This document shows positions 33,092 to 41,352 of a stretch of DNA of 41,352 nucleotides, in pieces. The position numbers were made by a program, and so were the translations under genes. The stretch comes from Candidatus Dependentiae bacterium (GTDB lineage Bacteria; Babelota; Babeliae; Babelales; Vermiphilaceae): positions 1 through 41,352 of the forward strand of contig JAPLIR010000010.1 of the NCBI GenBank assembly GCA_026389015.1. Direction: 5' to 3'. Under the pieces are notes generated by a model that worked only from the letters and a program-made list of their open reading frames with translations, was not told the origin of the DNA and ran no database searches. The first letter of the stretch is position 1. Each line of letters begins with the position of its first letter.

Positions 33092-34336
33092 ATGTCTAAA
33101 GCACAAAAAATAGTAGTAGGGGCATTAGTAGCTCTCGTAGCACAATCAGCACACAGTATGGTGTTTGATAACAGATACATACCATTGTTACAAAAACCTT
33201 ACATTTCAGTAGACGATAGACCATCTCATTGTGCAGGCAATTTTTTTGTTACCACTGCAAGCAAAGCAATTGATAATCGAGAAAAAGAAATTGGCATTCC
33301 GGAGTTGAATGGCCAGTTTGATTTGGGCCAATATGGCGCTGCTTTTGATGTGGTAGGATTGCCCAACCCATTGCGTGCTGATATTCAGGGACAATCAATT
33401 CCATTCAATGTGAATGGCGTTATTCAAGCGCAAGGTGTTGAGTTTTCTTATTATCAATCCATTAAAGATGTTGCGGGCATTGGATTCAATTGGCTTTTGA
33501 TGCGTAGTGTTTCCCGCCAGGAATTTCTACCAAAAAAGATCGCCGGCATTGATAATGATGAACTTGATAGAACCAGACGCGAAATGTTCAAAACCGTTGG
33601 CTTGTGCGAGTCGTACGCTACTCAAGCAGGCATGGGCGACTTGGATCTTTATATGCGTTTTGGCTATGCGTGGGACTACACTCTAAAATTAAAACGAATC
33701 GATACTCGTGTTCGTGTTGGGGCATTGATTCCAGCGGGTGAAAAGATGCGTCTTAATAGCCCAGCGTCAATTCCTTTTGGTGGCAATGGCTATTGGGGAA
33801 TGTATGCAGCATCTGAAACAGAAGTTGAACTGCGCGAAGATATGAAAGTTGGATTGATTTTGAGAGGAGGCAAGCGCTTTGCTCGTACATCAGTTCAGCG
33901 TCTTCCTGTGGCGGCAAAATTATTAGGGAGCACCAAAGCAGCGGTTGAGCCACAAATTTTCGGGGTTATTACTGGACTTGCGCGAGTCAATCCTGGCGCC
34001 ACCCTTATTTTTTCTCCGTATGTTATGATGGAAAATCTTCGAGCTGGTCTTGGTATACGCATCAATTATGCCCTCACCAAACATTGGGCGGATTCTTGGT
34101 GTGATGCTCGATGCGATAAGGTAATTCCTATTGATTTATCACAAGTGAACTGTTTGTCTGCTTGGAAAACAGATTATATTTCGTTTACGGCTTTTTATGA
34201 TTTTGGTAAAGTTAAGGTGTGTCGTAGGCTTGACCCTATACTGATATTTACTTGGGATATTCCTTCATTATTGTTCGGTTCAGACCAAGCGGTAAATATG
34301 CACAAAATATCATTAGGTTTAGAATTTAATTTTTGA
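33092..34336 (+). CDS. Exported protein, probable outer-membrane beta-barrel
   Basis: This 414-residue protein has a signal peptide (MSKAQKIVVGALVALVAQSAHS, cleaved near residue 22). The mature part has many alternating-hydrophobic strands (VGIGFNWLLMRSV, MGDLDLYMRFGYAWDYTL, RVRVGALIPAGEKM, EVELREDMKVGLILRGG, TDYISFTAFYDFGKV). It ends in a strand with C-terminal Phe (ISLGLEFNF), the usual recognition feature for insertion of barrels by the BAM complex. The sequence matches no porin family that I recognise. AGGAAG lies 4-5 nt before the ATG. The gene lies between the tRNA-Ser and mreB and could share a promoter with either side. Confidence 0.75.
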   Translation: MSKAQKIVVGALVALVAQSAHSMVFDNRYIPLLQKPYISVDDRPSHCAGNFFVTTASKAIDNREKEIGIPELNGQFDLGQYGAAFDVVGLPNPLRADIQGQSIPFNVNGVIQAQGVEFSYYQSIKDVAGIGFNWLLMRSVSRQEFLPKKIAGIDNDELDRTRREMFKTVGLCESYATQAGMGDLDLYMRFGYAWDYTLKLKRIDTRVRVGALIPAGEKMRLNSPASIPFGGNGYWGMYAASETEVELREDMKVGLILRGGKRFARTSVQRLPVAAKLLGSTKAAVEPQIFGVITGLARVNPGATLIFSPYVMMENLRAGLGIRINYALTKHWADSWCDARCDKVIPIDLSQVNCLSAWKTDYISFTAFYDFGKVKVCRRLDPILIFTWDIPSLLFGSDQAVNMHKISLGLEFNF

Positions 34337-34379
34337 TCCACAACTATTATTGTCTGTAGCGCAGATATAGGAACAACGT

Positions 34380-35432
34380 ATGAGTCTTATGAAATTTTTT
34401 CCGGCAAAAAGATTATTTAGTATTTTTTCCAATGATATTGCGATTGATCTTGGTACAGCAAACACGGTTGTGTATGTGCGTAATCGAGGTATCGTGCTCA
34501 ATGAGCCTTCGGTAGTTGCTATCAGAGCGCATACCAATCAAGTGTTGGCAGCAGGAAAAGAAGCAAAAGAAATGTTAGGAAAAACTCCTGAAAACATTGT
34601 GGCATGCCGACCAATGCGTGATGGTGTTATTGCAAACTTTGAATTGACCGAAAGCATGTTGCGCTATTTCATTCGCGCCGTGCACGATGACCGTAGAACG
34701 TTGGTTCGCCCACGTATGCTTATTGGTGTTCCATCAGGCATCACCCAAGTTGAACTCCGCGCGGTTATTGAATCTGCAAAACAAGCAGGAGCTCGCGAAG
34801 TTCACACCATTTTAGAACCTATGGCTGCAGCAATTGGTGCCGGGCTTCCGGTGCAAGAGCCATCCGGTAACATGATTGTTGATATTGGTGGTGGTACAAC
34901 TGAAGTTGCCGTCATCTCATTAAAATCAGTGGTGTTCTGTAAATCAGTTCGCGTTGGTGGCGATGAAATGGATCGTGCGATTGTTCAATATGTTAAAAGA
35001 AAATATAACTTACTTATTGGTGAACGTACTGCTGAGCGCATTAAAATGGAAGTTGGTTCAGCGTTATTGTTGCCAGAACTAAGCAAAGAAAGCGTACAAG
35101 TTAAAGGCCGCGATTTAGTAACCGGTGTGCCAAAGACCGTCACGCTAAGCAGTCGAGAAGTTAATGAAGCACTTATTGAAACCGTAGCAAGCATCGTTGA
35201 TGTTGTACGTGTTGCTTTAGAAAACACACCACCAGAACTTTCCTCTGATCTTGTTGATCGCGGTATTGTAATGGCTGGCGGCGGTTCATTGCTCAAAGGC
35301 TTGGACCAATTGCTCGCAAGAGAGACAGGGTTGCCGGTGCGTGTAGCAGAAGATCCATTATTCTGTGTAGTTAATGGTGCAGGTAAGGCAATTGAAAACT
35401 TAAGCTTCTTCCGTGAAGCATTAATGAAATAA
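34380..35432 (+). CDS. mreB: Rod-shape determining protein MreB
   Basis: This 350-residue bacterial actin shows phosphate-1 motif [12 protein letters not shown] (residues 23-34), [17 protein letters not shown], the [15 protein letters not shown] segment, phosphate-2 motif [14 protein letters not shown], and the adenosine motif [13 protein letters not shown]. MreB forms membrane-associated filaments that guide cell-wall synthesis. An N-terminal amphipathic stretch ([14 protein letters not shown]) may bind the membrane. GGAA lies about 7 nt before the ATG. The rsmA gene follows after 14 nt. mreC, mreD and rodA are not in the window, so the rest of the elongation machinery must be elsewhere or absent. 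Confidence 0.96.
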   Translation: MSLMKFFPAKRLFSIFSNDIAIDLGTANTVVYVRNRGIVLNEPSVVAIRAHTNQVLAAGKEAKEMLGKTPENIVACRPMRDGVIANFELTESMLRYFIRAVHDDRRTLVRPRMLIGVPSGITQVELRAVIESAKQAGAREVHTILEPMAAAIGAGLPVQEPSGNMIVDIGGGTTEVAVISLKSVVFCKSVRVGGDEMDRAIVQYVKRKYNLLIGERTAERIKMEVGSALLLPELSKESVQVKGRDLVTGVPKTVTLSSREVNEALIETVASIVDVVRVALENTPPELSSDLVDRGIVMAGGGSLLKGLDQLLARETGLPVRVAEDPLFCVVNGAGKAIENLSFFREALMK

Positions 35433-35446
35433 AGGCGGTAAACACA

Positions 35447-36232
35447 GTGAGACCTTTTTCTCAAGGTATTCCCTTAAAAAAACAGTTTGGACAACATTTC
35501 CTGCGCGATCAATCGATTGTTGATTCAATTGTGCGCAGTGTTGATTTGAACGATCAAAGTTCAGTATTTGAAATTGGGTGCGGGGATGGTTTTCTTACCC
35601 GCACTATTTTACAAGCGAAATTAGCTCGGTTGTGGGTGTTTGAAATTGATGCCGACTGGGTTGATTACATGCGTAAATCGGTAACCGATAAACGGGCCGA
35701 AATATTTGAAGAAAACATTCTGGATGTTGATTTTGCGCGATTCGAGCCCAATGCCCCATGGACATTGCTCGCCAACTTGCCTTATCAAATAACGTTTCCT
35801 ATTTTGCATATGTTAAAGGCTAATCGCCTTTTGCTCAAAGAGGGCGTTATTATGGTGCAAGAAGAAGTAGCGCAAAAGATATTAAAAAGTTCTGGTAGGG
35901 GGTATGGGTTTCCATCACTCTACTTCCAGCATTTTTTTGAGTGGCGCGCTTTGGATAAAATTGCTCCTACGGCATTTTTTCCACCACCAAAAGTCTATTC
36001 ACGTTTGCTTTATTTTAAGCCTAAAAAAGATCTTGTCGTTATTCCTGACGAAGAGAATTTTTGGAAGTTTATTAAAGTATGTTTTAGACAACCGCGTCGC
36101 ACATTGCGGAACAATCTAGCACAGACTCACTACGCTGAGGCTGATGTGCCGGAAGAGTTTTTGATTCTGAGAGCGCAACAGCTTGATATGGATGATTTGC
36201 TTAAGATTTGGGATTCTCTTTCTAAGAGATAA
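35447..36232 (+). CDS. rsmA: 16S rRNA dimethyladenosine transferase (RsmA/KsgA)
   Basis: This 261-residue methyltransferase dimethylates two adjacent adenines near the 3' end of 16S rRNA. Motifs are KKQFGQHFLRDQSIVDSIV (the KsgA N-terminal box), motif I FEIGCGDGFLTRTIL, the acidic residue in FEIDADW, and the catalytic NLPYQITFPIL. The C-terminal domain has FRQPRRTLRNNLA, as expected for RNA contact. The start is GTG at 35447 because no ATG precedes the conserved box; a GGCGG site lies 9 nt upstream. It is 14 nt after mreB and ends before a perfect hairpin. Confidence 0.95.
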   Translation: MRPFSQGIPLKKQFGQHFLRDQSIVDSIVRSVDLNDQSSVFEIGCGDGFLTRTILQAKLARLWVFEIDADWVDYMRKSVTDKRAEIFEENILDVDFARFEPNAPWTLLANLPYQITFPILHMLKANRLLLKEGVIMVQEEVAQKILKSSGRGYGFPSLYFQHFFEWRALDKIAPTAFFPPPKVYSRLLYFKPKKDLVVIPDEENFWKFIKVCFRQPRRTLRNNLAQTHYAEADVPEEFLILRAQQLDMDDLLKIWDSLSKR

Positions 36233-36270
36233 GTATTTACTTTTTTAGAAGTGATTTAATGAAATTAAGT

Positions 36271-36298
36271 ACGGGATGCTTTTTACACAGCATCCCGT
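36271..36298. terminator. Hairpin between rsmA and the histone-like gene
   Basis: ACGGGATGCT (36271-36280) and AGCATCCCGT (36289-36298) form a perfect 10-bp stem. The T tract on the plus side is interrupted (AATCTTTTAG). It lies between convergent genes and probably ends both. Confidence 0.7.
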
Positions 36299-36314
36299 AA
36301 TCTTTTAGAGCAAT

Positions 36315-36818
36315 TTATCTTTTCTTAGCAGTTTTTTTACGTGCTTTTGTTCCAGCTGATTTTTTTGCAGGAGTTCTTTTGACCGCAGATGTTCTTTTTG
36401 CGGTTCTTTTTTTAGTAGACGCTCTTTTTGCAGTAGATTTTTTAGCTTTAGTTTTTACTTTTGTTGTTTTTCTTGCTGCTGTTTTCTTTGAACGAGATGG
36501 GCTTGTCTTAGCCTTGGCAACTTTTCTGACCGCAGTTTTTTTAGCTTTAGCTTTTGGCTTTGCCTTTGGTTTTGCTTTTAGTTTGACGGCAGCTTTTGGC
36601 TTCGCTTTAACTTTAGCTTTAGTTTTAGGTTTAGCTTTTGCCTTCGGTTTTGCTTTGGCTTTTGGTGCAGCTTTTGGTTTTGCTTTAGCTTTTGGGGCAG
36701 TTTTTTTTGCAGTTTCTGTTGGAGCAGGAACCTTGGTTCCTTTTGGGTCTGAAAGAGTTATGGCAATAGCTTCTATCACAGATTCTGGCTTCTTTCCATA
36801 TTTGTCGTCTGTCATCAT
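36315..36818 (-). CDS. Histone H1-like Lys/Ala/Pro-rich DNA-binding protein
   Basis: This 167-residue protein is nearly all Lys, Ala, Pro, Thr and Arg after a short N-terminal segment (MMTDDKYGKKPESVIEAIAI). It contains repeats of the KAKPKA type (about residues 45-100) followed by KKTAAR/KRTSAVKRTPAKK repeats. This pattern matches histone H1 C-terminal domains and bacterial H1-like proteins such as chlamydial Hc2. Such proteins bind and compact DNA. In Chlamydia they condense the chromosome in the infectious form; a similar role here is only inferred. AAGGA lies 6 nt before the ATG. The repeats are likely to vary in length between strains. Confidence 0.85.
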   Translation of the reverse strand: MMTDDKYGKKPESVIEAIAITLSDPKGTKVPAPTETAKKTAPKAKAKPKAAPKAKAKPKAKAKPKTKAKVKAKPKAAVKLKAKPKAKPKAKAKKTAVRKVAKAKTSPSRSKKTAARKTTKVKTKAKKSTAKRASTKKRTAKRTSAVKRTPAKKSAGTKARKKTAKKR

Positions 36819-36974
36819 GATCGATCCTTTTTTTTAAAAACAGCTTGTACAATAAATTCACTATGTGAGATTAATATTGTTGTGCTGTGCAAAGCAATAA
36901 TTTTTAAAAAAATTTTTTAATGAAGTTGGCGTGGTAACATCCTCTTATGTTATTTAACGTAAATTCGATCTAAG

Positions 36975-37014
36975 AAAAAAAATCTTAACCCCGCTCGCCC
37001 TGAGTGTTTCGAGC
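36975..37014 (-). terminator. Possible terminator of the hydrolase gene
   Basis: GCTCG (36993-36997) and CGAGC (37010-37014) form a short stem right at the hydrolase stop, followed on the minus strand by GGGGTTAAGA and eight T residues. The stem is short and the T run is displaced. The rest of 36819-37013 would hold the histone-like gene's promoter, which I could not identify. Confidence 0.4.
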
Positions 37015-38525
37015 TATTTTGTAGCGAGAAATGTAACGAATGGGTCGGGGGAAAAGTGACTTGCGATTGTAAGATTTTTTAGATCCGACCCTTCGATACT
37101 ATTCTCTTCGAGATCTTCATGCCTTTTGGATTCTTTTGCAGCCAATCGAGCAGCTTTTCTGAGCTGTTTTCTTTGTTTTTTGGTGCAATTTCGACGTTTA
37201 AGACGAGCTTGTAAGCTCCATTCGTCTTGATAAAACTCATGAGCTTTTATGTACGATTGGCGTATGCGTTCTTTGTATGCTTCCACGGTAAAACCTTCAG
37301 GGGCATATTCGAGTGCCATTGCCTGCATTCTTTTAAAGTCATGGCGTGGAATGAATTTTACGACCGTATAAAATTTATTTTTCTTTACGTTTTTTATCAG
37401 CGTTATGCCGTGTTCCGGACGCATATCAACAATGACGGGATATTTAGGAGATAATTGATCTTCAATATCTTGCACGCTTTTCAAGATGAAGGGCAGAATA
37501 GCTACGGTCGGCAATGGGTTGAGGGCAAATGATTGCCGATAATGGGTTGGTGACCATCCAAAAGCCCAGAGCTCGGCATGCCCAGGTGATGAATTTCTGA
37601 GTAAGTGAGATTTACCCGAAACAATGGCAGGATTATCCATGTTGAGCGTTAATTTAAACTTTTTAGGATTTGATCGTGCAGCAGCACTGCTTCGTGTGAG
37701 TTTAAGCTGTATCTGTACTAATTTTTTTGGTAATTTGAATCCTGTGCGTTCTTCAAAAATTCGTCGTGAAAACAGGCGAGTGTACGAAAAGAAATCTAGT
37801 TTTTGAATGCGGTCGCTGTTTGAATAAATGTTATAGACACGTTTAAAAACATCATCATTAACTAAATAATCGGTTTCTTTTTGTATGGGGACACCAAGAA
37901 GTACTGCTTCATCAATAACAAGATTTTTGTCGACTGGCATTTTTTGACGTACGGCACCAAGATTGAGTACTACATTGCCACCGTGACTGTAACCAATAAC
38001 CCGTATTTTAGGGGTAATGCCTTGTTTTTTGAACTGCTGTATTTCTTGTTGGATACTGTTATAAAGGCCAAAGGCGTCTTTATAGCGATTGGTAGGACTC
38101 AAAAGGCCTGACCAGCCATAGGTGTAATAATGATTTTCTATAGATGGCCCATGACTCAAAAGGGTTACTTCATCCAATATTTTTGCCAAAGCACTAGTTG
38201 CCTCTCCCTGGCCGGTTTTTTCTTTATCTACTCTATGAAGACCAAAGCCTTGCATCGCCTGGTTTTGATAGAAGTGGGGGTCCTGACGCATGATTTCTAC
38301 GGTTTTTGCATAGGTGGTATTTTCAACATCATCACGCATAAATCTGAGGAAATTGCTGATAGTCAGGTGGGGTTGGATACTCATAATGCCATGTACAAAA
38401 AAGGTAAGCCAGACTTGGCGCGGCTGCGTGACTATGGGCTGCTCGTTTTGAGCGCACAGAGGCGAATTAGCCAACGTTATGGCTAGTGCCGCAAGTAAGC
38501 AATATGCTAAATTTGTACGTTTCAT
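37014..38525 (-). CDS. Exported alpha/beta-hydrolase (lipase-like)
   Basis: This protein of about 503 residues starts with a signal peptide (MKRTNLAYCLLAALAITLANS, likely cleaved after LCA). The core has an early oxyanion-type strand VWLTFFVHGIM, a nucleophile elbow GYSHGGNVVLNLG with the catalytic Ser, and later candidates for the acid and His. This fits a lipase or esterase of the alpha/beta-hydrolase class. The C-terminal 90 residues are very basic (LKRRNCTKKQRKQLRKAARL) and then acidic, which is unusual. Two ATGs are possible: 38525, which puts the signal peptide at the N-terminus, and 38555, ten codons earlier. Neither has a clean ribosome site. The substrate is unknown; host lipids would fit the lifestyle but are not shown. 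Confidence 0.8.
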   Translation of the reverse strand: MKRTNLAYCLLAALAITLANSPLCAQNEQPIVTQPRQVWLTFFVHGIMSIQPHLTISNFLRFMRDDVENTTYAKTVEIMRQDPHFYQNQAMQGFGLHRVDKEKTGQGEATSALAKILDEVTLLSHGPSIENHYYTYGWSGLLSPTNRYKDAFGLYNSIQQEIQQFKKQGITPKIRVIGYSHGGNVVLNLGAVRQKMPVDKNLVIDEAVLLGVPIQKETDYLVNDDVFKRVYNIYSNSDRIQKLDFFSYTRLFSRRIFEERTGFKLPKKLVQIQLKLTRSSAAARSNPKKFKLTLNMDNPAIVSGKSHLLRNSSPGHAELWAFGWSPTHYRQSFALNPLPTVAILPFILKSVQDIEDQLSPKYPVIVDMRPEHGITLIKNVKKNKFYTVVKFIPRHDFKRMQAMALEYAPEGFTVEAYKERIRQSYIKAHEFYQDEWSLQARLKRRNCTKKQRKQLRKAARLAAKESKRHEDLEENSIEGSDLKNLTIASHFSPDPFVTFLATK

Positions 38526-38782
38526 AGCCCCTAATCTTTCCACTTTTCTACCCATCTTTGTTTACTAGTATCTTATCTTTAATGTTACCCAAAAAACCAT
38601 CATATTGTGATTGGCTTTTATCATCTTATTCTGTTTGTGCTCACAGAATGAAAATGTGCTTAAAAAGAGTGTATCACAAATAAATTCAAATTTCAAATTG
38701 AATTTGGGAATATGGGTATTAATGCGGAGAAAGGCTTTATATTCTATCGATTGGGGGGGCGGTAGCGGACCTTTTGAGTCTA

Positions 38783-38791
38783 TGGTATACT
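38783..38791 (+). promoter_or_regulatory. Extended -10 promoter element TGGTATACT just before uvrB
   Basis: TG-G-TATACT ends 6 nt before the uvrB ATG, so transcription would begin at or next to the start codon. No ribosome site is visible, in line with a leaderless mRNA. The rest of the divergent region 38556-38782 shows only A+T-rich sequence and a G run near 38753. Confidence 0.45.
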
Positions 38792-38797
38792 CATTAT

Positions 38798-40774
38798 ATG
38801 AAAAAATCATTATTTAAGCTTCACCTACCATTTCCGCCTGCAGGAAGCCAGCCCCAAGCTATTGAAAAGCTGGCGCAAGCCCGCCCCGGTAAATCGACCC
38901 TAGTGGGAGTTACTGGATCGGGTAAGACCTTTACTATGGCTAATGTCATAGCGCAGCAAAATAAGCCTGTGTTGGTTTTGGCGCCCAATAAAACCTTGGC
39001 TGCTCAATTGTATGAAGAATTTTCACTCTTTTTCCCTGAGAACAAGGTTTGTTACTTTGTAAGTTATTACGATTACTATCAACCAGAGTCCTATTTGCCG
39101 GCTCAGGATATGTATATTCCTAAGGAAACTAAGATTAATAGTGAGATTGAACGGTTACGGATTGAGGCTACTGCTTCCTTGGTGAATCGTCAGGACACCA
39201 TAATTATTGCTTCGGTTTCTTGTATTTATTCATTGGGTAACCCAACAGATTATCGCAACCTAGCCTTACCCCTCAAAGTGGGACAACAAATAAGTCGCAC
39301 TGAACTCATTCGCCAACTTATTTTCATTCAATATAAACGTAATGAGATGGACAAATCATCTGGTACCTTTCAGGTATTAGGTAACACTATTGAAGTTAAT
39401 TTGCCCTATCAAAAAGAAAAACTCCGTATTGAACTATTCGGCGACATGATAGAGGGTCTACAATGGGTGAGCAAACTCAACAATACCGTTGTCACAACAC
39501 TTGATAATACCTTGGTGTTCCCTGCAAAGCATTTCGTGACGACTGAAGAGCGTAAAAATGCGGCGATCAACAGTATTCAAGCAGAGCTTGATGCATGGGC
39601 GCCACAATTGACCAACCCAATCTATCACGAACGTATTAAAACCAGGGTTGCGCATGATCTTGAAATGTTGCAAGAGGTTGGCCATTGTTCAGGGATTGAA
39701 AACTATTCAGGTCATTTTGATGGACGTGTAAACGGTCAAGCGCCATTTTGCTTGTTCGATTTCTTTGAGAACAATGAGCTTCTTCTTATTGTTGATGAGT
39801 CACATATTGCGCTTCCACAATTGCGTGGGATGTACGCGGGCGACCAAGCACGTAAAAAATCATTAATAGAATTCGGGTTCAGATTGCCTTCAGCAGCTGA
39901 CAACAGACCACTTAAATTTGAAGAAATAGAACGATATTTTAAAGATGCGGTGTTTGTTTCTGCAACGCCAGGTGATTATGAATTACAACATTCTGATACG
40001 ATAGTAGAGCAAATTATTAGGCCTACTGGTCTTGTTGATCCGCATATCGAAATTGTCCCTCGTGTTGGGCAAATGGACCATCTCATTACCAACATCAAGG
40101 CGACAACCGACAAAGGGTTCCGTACCTTAGTCACCGTGTTGACCAAAAAATTAGCCGAAGATTTAGCGCGCTATTTGCAAGAACATCAAATTAAGGTTTG
40201 CTATTTACATAGTGAACTTAAGACTCCGCAACGTGCAGAACTGTTACACAAATTGCGTCTTGGGGTATTCGATTGCTTAGTGGGCGTTAACCTATTACGT
40301 GAAGGGTTAGATTTACCCGAAGTTGCGTTGATGGCAATTATGGACGCTGATATCGAAAGTTATTTGCGTGATAAGCGGTCGTTGATTCAGATTATAGGTC
40401 GCGCAGCGCGTAACACCGAGTCAAAGGTTTTGATGTACGCTGACAACATCACTAAGTCTATGCGTGGAGCAATAGACGAGACCAATCGTCGTCGCACCTT
40501 GCAAGAGGCATATAATATTCAGCATGGCATTATACCTGTCAGTGTCAAACGAGATGTCACTAAGAGTATTGTCAACATTCAAGAGGCTATTGCCAAAGCA
40601 TCGGAAGCTAAACGAAGCAAGAAGAAGCAAAAAGAGGAAGTTATACAAGACCCTCGCTTGGTTCTTATTGATTTAGAAATGCGTATGCGAAAAGCAGCTG
40701 AAGCATTAGACTTTGAGCAGGCTATTGCATTGCGTGCCCAATGGATGCAGATTAAAAAAGAATCTGGTCTTTAA
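38798..40774 (+). CDS. uvrB: Excinuclease ABC subunit B
   Basis: UvrB is the damage-verifying helicase of nucleotide excision repair, working with UvrA and UvrC. This 658-residue protein shows Walker A GVTGSGKT (about 37-44), PNKTLAAQLYEEF, the damage-probing beta-hairpin YYDYYQPESYLP, the Walker B region LLLIVDESHIALPQL, motif V GVNLLREGLDLPEV and motif VI QIIGRAARN. A C-terminal UVR domain for UvrC contact is present (DLEMRMRKAAEALDFEQAIALR). The length is close to E. coli UvrB (673). The ATG at 38798 is chosen because family members start just before LHLPFPPAGSQPQAI; a TTG eight codons earlier overlaps the promoter element. Confidence 0.97.
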   Translation: MKKSLFKLHLPFPPAGSQPQAIEKLAQARPGKSTLVGVTGSGKTFTMANVIAQQNKPVLVLAPNKTLAAQLYEEFSLFFPENKVCYFVSYYDYYQPESYLPAQDMYIPKETKINSEIERLRIEATASLVNRQDTIIIASVSCIYSLGNPTDYRNLALPLKVGQQISRTELIRQLIFIQYKRNEMDKSSGTFQVLGNTIEVNLPYQKEKLRIELFGDMIEGLQWVSKLNNTVVTTLDNTLVFPAKHFVTTEERKNAAINSIQAELDAWAPQLTNPIYHERIKTRVAHDLEMLQEVGHCSGIENYSGHFDGRVNGQAPFCLFDFFENNELLLIVDESHIALPQLRGMYAGDQARKKSLIEFGFRLPSAADNRPLKFEEIERYFKDAVFVSATPGDYELQHSDTIVEQIIRPTGLVDPHIEIVPRVGQMDHLITNIKATTDKGFRTLVTVLTKKLAEDLARYLQEHQIKVCYLHSELKTPQRAELLHKLRLGVFDCLVGVNLLREGLDLPEVALMAIMDADIESYLRDKRSLIQIIGRAARNTESKVLMYADNITKSMRGAIDETNRRRTLQEAYNIQHGIIPVSVKRDVTKSIVNIQEAIAKASEAKRSKKKQKEEVIQDPRLVLIDLEMRMRKAAEALDFEQAIALRAQWMQIKKESGL

Positions 40775-40866
40775 TTTTCCCCCTATCTCTTTTTCCCATT
40801 ATTGCATTTTTTGTGTATTCTGAATTTTAGAGTAAAAAATTCATACGTTCATAAAAAAGGCAGAGC

Positions 40867-41352
40867 ATGTGTAATAAATTGTTTGTTGGTATTGCTGTAT
40901 GTGTAGCAATTTTTTTGGGTCTTACTGTATTTACTAAAATGAAGGGCAATAAGCAGATGTTTAATATTCGTTCCACGGCTGATGTTATTCAGTTGTTTCC
41001 AAAATCAGTCAAAGAAATAGAACAATTAACCGAGCATTCTATAGCGTCAGCGCAACAAGCGGTTAACGAAATTATTGCCGTACCCGTAGAAGAAAAGAAC
41101 TATACTAATACTTTTAAGGCACTCGACACGTTGCATGCATTGTCTAATTTAGCCATTGCTGCTGCAGCGGTAGAGATTCTTGAAATGGTCAGCCCGGACA
41201 AAGAACTCCGCGATGCGGCACATGCTATGATTATCAAAATACAAGGTTTTGTTGTAGACCATATGAGTAATAATGTTGAGTTGTGCAATGCCCTCAAGGC
41301 ATATGTTGAAGGTAATGCAAAAAAAGAATTATTGTCCGAAGGGCAATGGTAC
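40867..41352 (+). CDS. Membrane-anchored or secreted M3-family oligopeptidase, N-terminal part
   Basis: The frame is open from the ATG at 40867 to the right edge (162 codons). Residues 5-24 are hydrophobic (LFVGIAVCVAIFLGLTVF), acting as an anchor or uncleaved signal. The following segment has features of the N-terminal helical domain of M3 (thimet/oligopeptidase F type) zinc peptidases: NTFKALDTLHALSNLA, then MVSPDKELRDAAHAM and FVVDHMSNNVELCNALKAYV. The HExxH zinc site lies beyond the window, so the assignment rests on this N-terminal match only. AAGGCAGAGC precedes the ATG. An exported M3 peptidase would cut peptides outside the cytoplasm, for nutrition or signal-peptide clearance. Confidence 0.7.
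   Translation, partial: MCNKLFVGIAVCVAIFLGLTVFTKMKGNKQMFNIRSTADVIQLFPKSVKEIEQLTEHSIASAQQAVNEIIAVPVEEKNYTNTFKALDTLHALSNLAIAAAAVEILEMVSPDKELRDAAHAMIIKIQGFVVDHMSNNVELCNALKAYVEGNAKKELLSEGQWY

Noticed and set aside
36379-36837. Plus-strand 152-codon Phe/Ala/Leu-rich frame resembling a membrane protein
   Set aside because: It is the antisense reading of Lys/Ala codons of the histone-like gene; the minus strand has the ribosome site.

Overview
The window looks like a chromosomal piece of an A+T-rich, host-dependent Gram-negative-type bacterium, most likely of the Candidatus Dependentiae (TM6) kind. This placement is inferred from gene content and was not tested by phylogeny. The main clues are two tandem NTT-type nucleotide translocases, three ankyrin-repeat proteins (two with export signals), a histone H1-like Lys/Ala protein, several orphan secreted coiled-coil proteins, and a reduced core gene set. 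Most starts have AAGGA/GAGG-type ribosome sites. Many genes overlap by 4 nt (ATGA or GTGA), and several strong hairpin terminators separate the transcription units.

Layout. Positions 1-5346 (minus strand) hold a small secreted protein gene followed by an enormous Ala/Gln-rich secreted repeat ORF. It has at least 1539 codons without a stop and runs off the left edge. Positions 5511-8082 (minus) are an overlapping operon trhO-murB-yhhQ; two of its three products serve the tRNA wobble base. Positions 8305-10799 (plus) carry two exported ankyrin proteins and an FKBP lipoprotein. Positions 10916-16113 (minus) are a five-gene transport operon: two paralogous NTT carriers, then an ABC ATPase and two ABC-2 permeases. 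Positions 16266-17967 (minus) are a second ABC exporter whose permease is broken by a one-base frameshift. Positions 18271-21460 (plus) hold an atypical aquaporin, a phosphoribosyltransferase, a secreted protein and a third ankyrin protein. Positions 21568-25475 (plus) are the chain pheT-lspA-pgpA-comF, ending in a very strong hairpin.

Positions 25593-29538 hold a Ser-tract secreted protein, two SurA/PrsA-like folding factors and a small secreted protein. Positions 29832-32530 (minus) are glmU-sbcD, with an unusual GlmU nucleotide-binding loop. A tRNA-Ser(CGA) lies at 32815. Positions 33092-36232 (plus) carry a likely outer-membrane barrel protein, mreB and rsmA. Positions 36315-38525 (minus) carry the histone-like protein and an exported alpha/beta hydrolase. 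Positions 38798-41352 (plus) carry uvrB and the start of a membrane-anchored M3 oligopeptidase.

Themes. Nucleotide import (NTT), ankyrin proteins and secreted repeat proteins fit life inside a eukaryotic host. FKBP plus two SurA/PrsA-like proteins fit folding of a large exported proteome. MurB, GlmU and MreB suggest that some envelope or peptidoglycan pathway is kept, but MurB and GlmU both lack residues considered important in their families. I saw no CRISPR array, insertion sequence, rRNA or prophage. The best candidates for something new are the giant Ala/Gln protein, the NTT/ABC operon and the altered GlmU/MurB pair.
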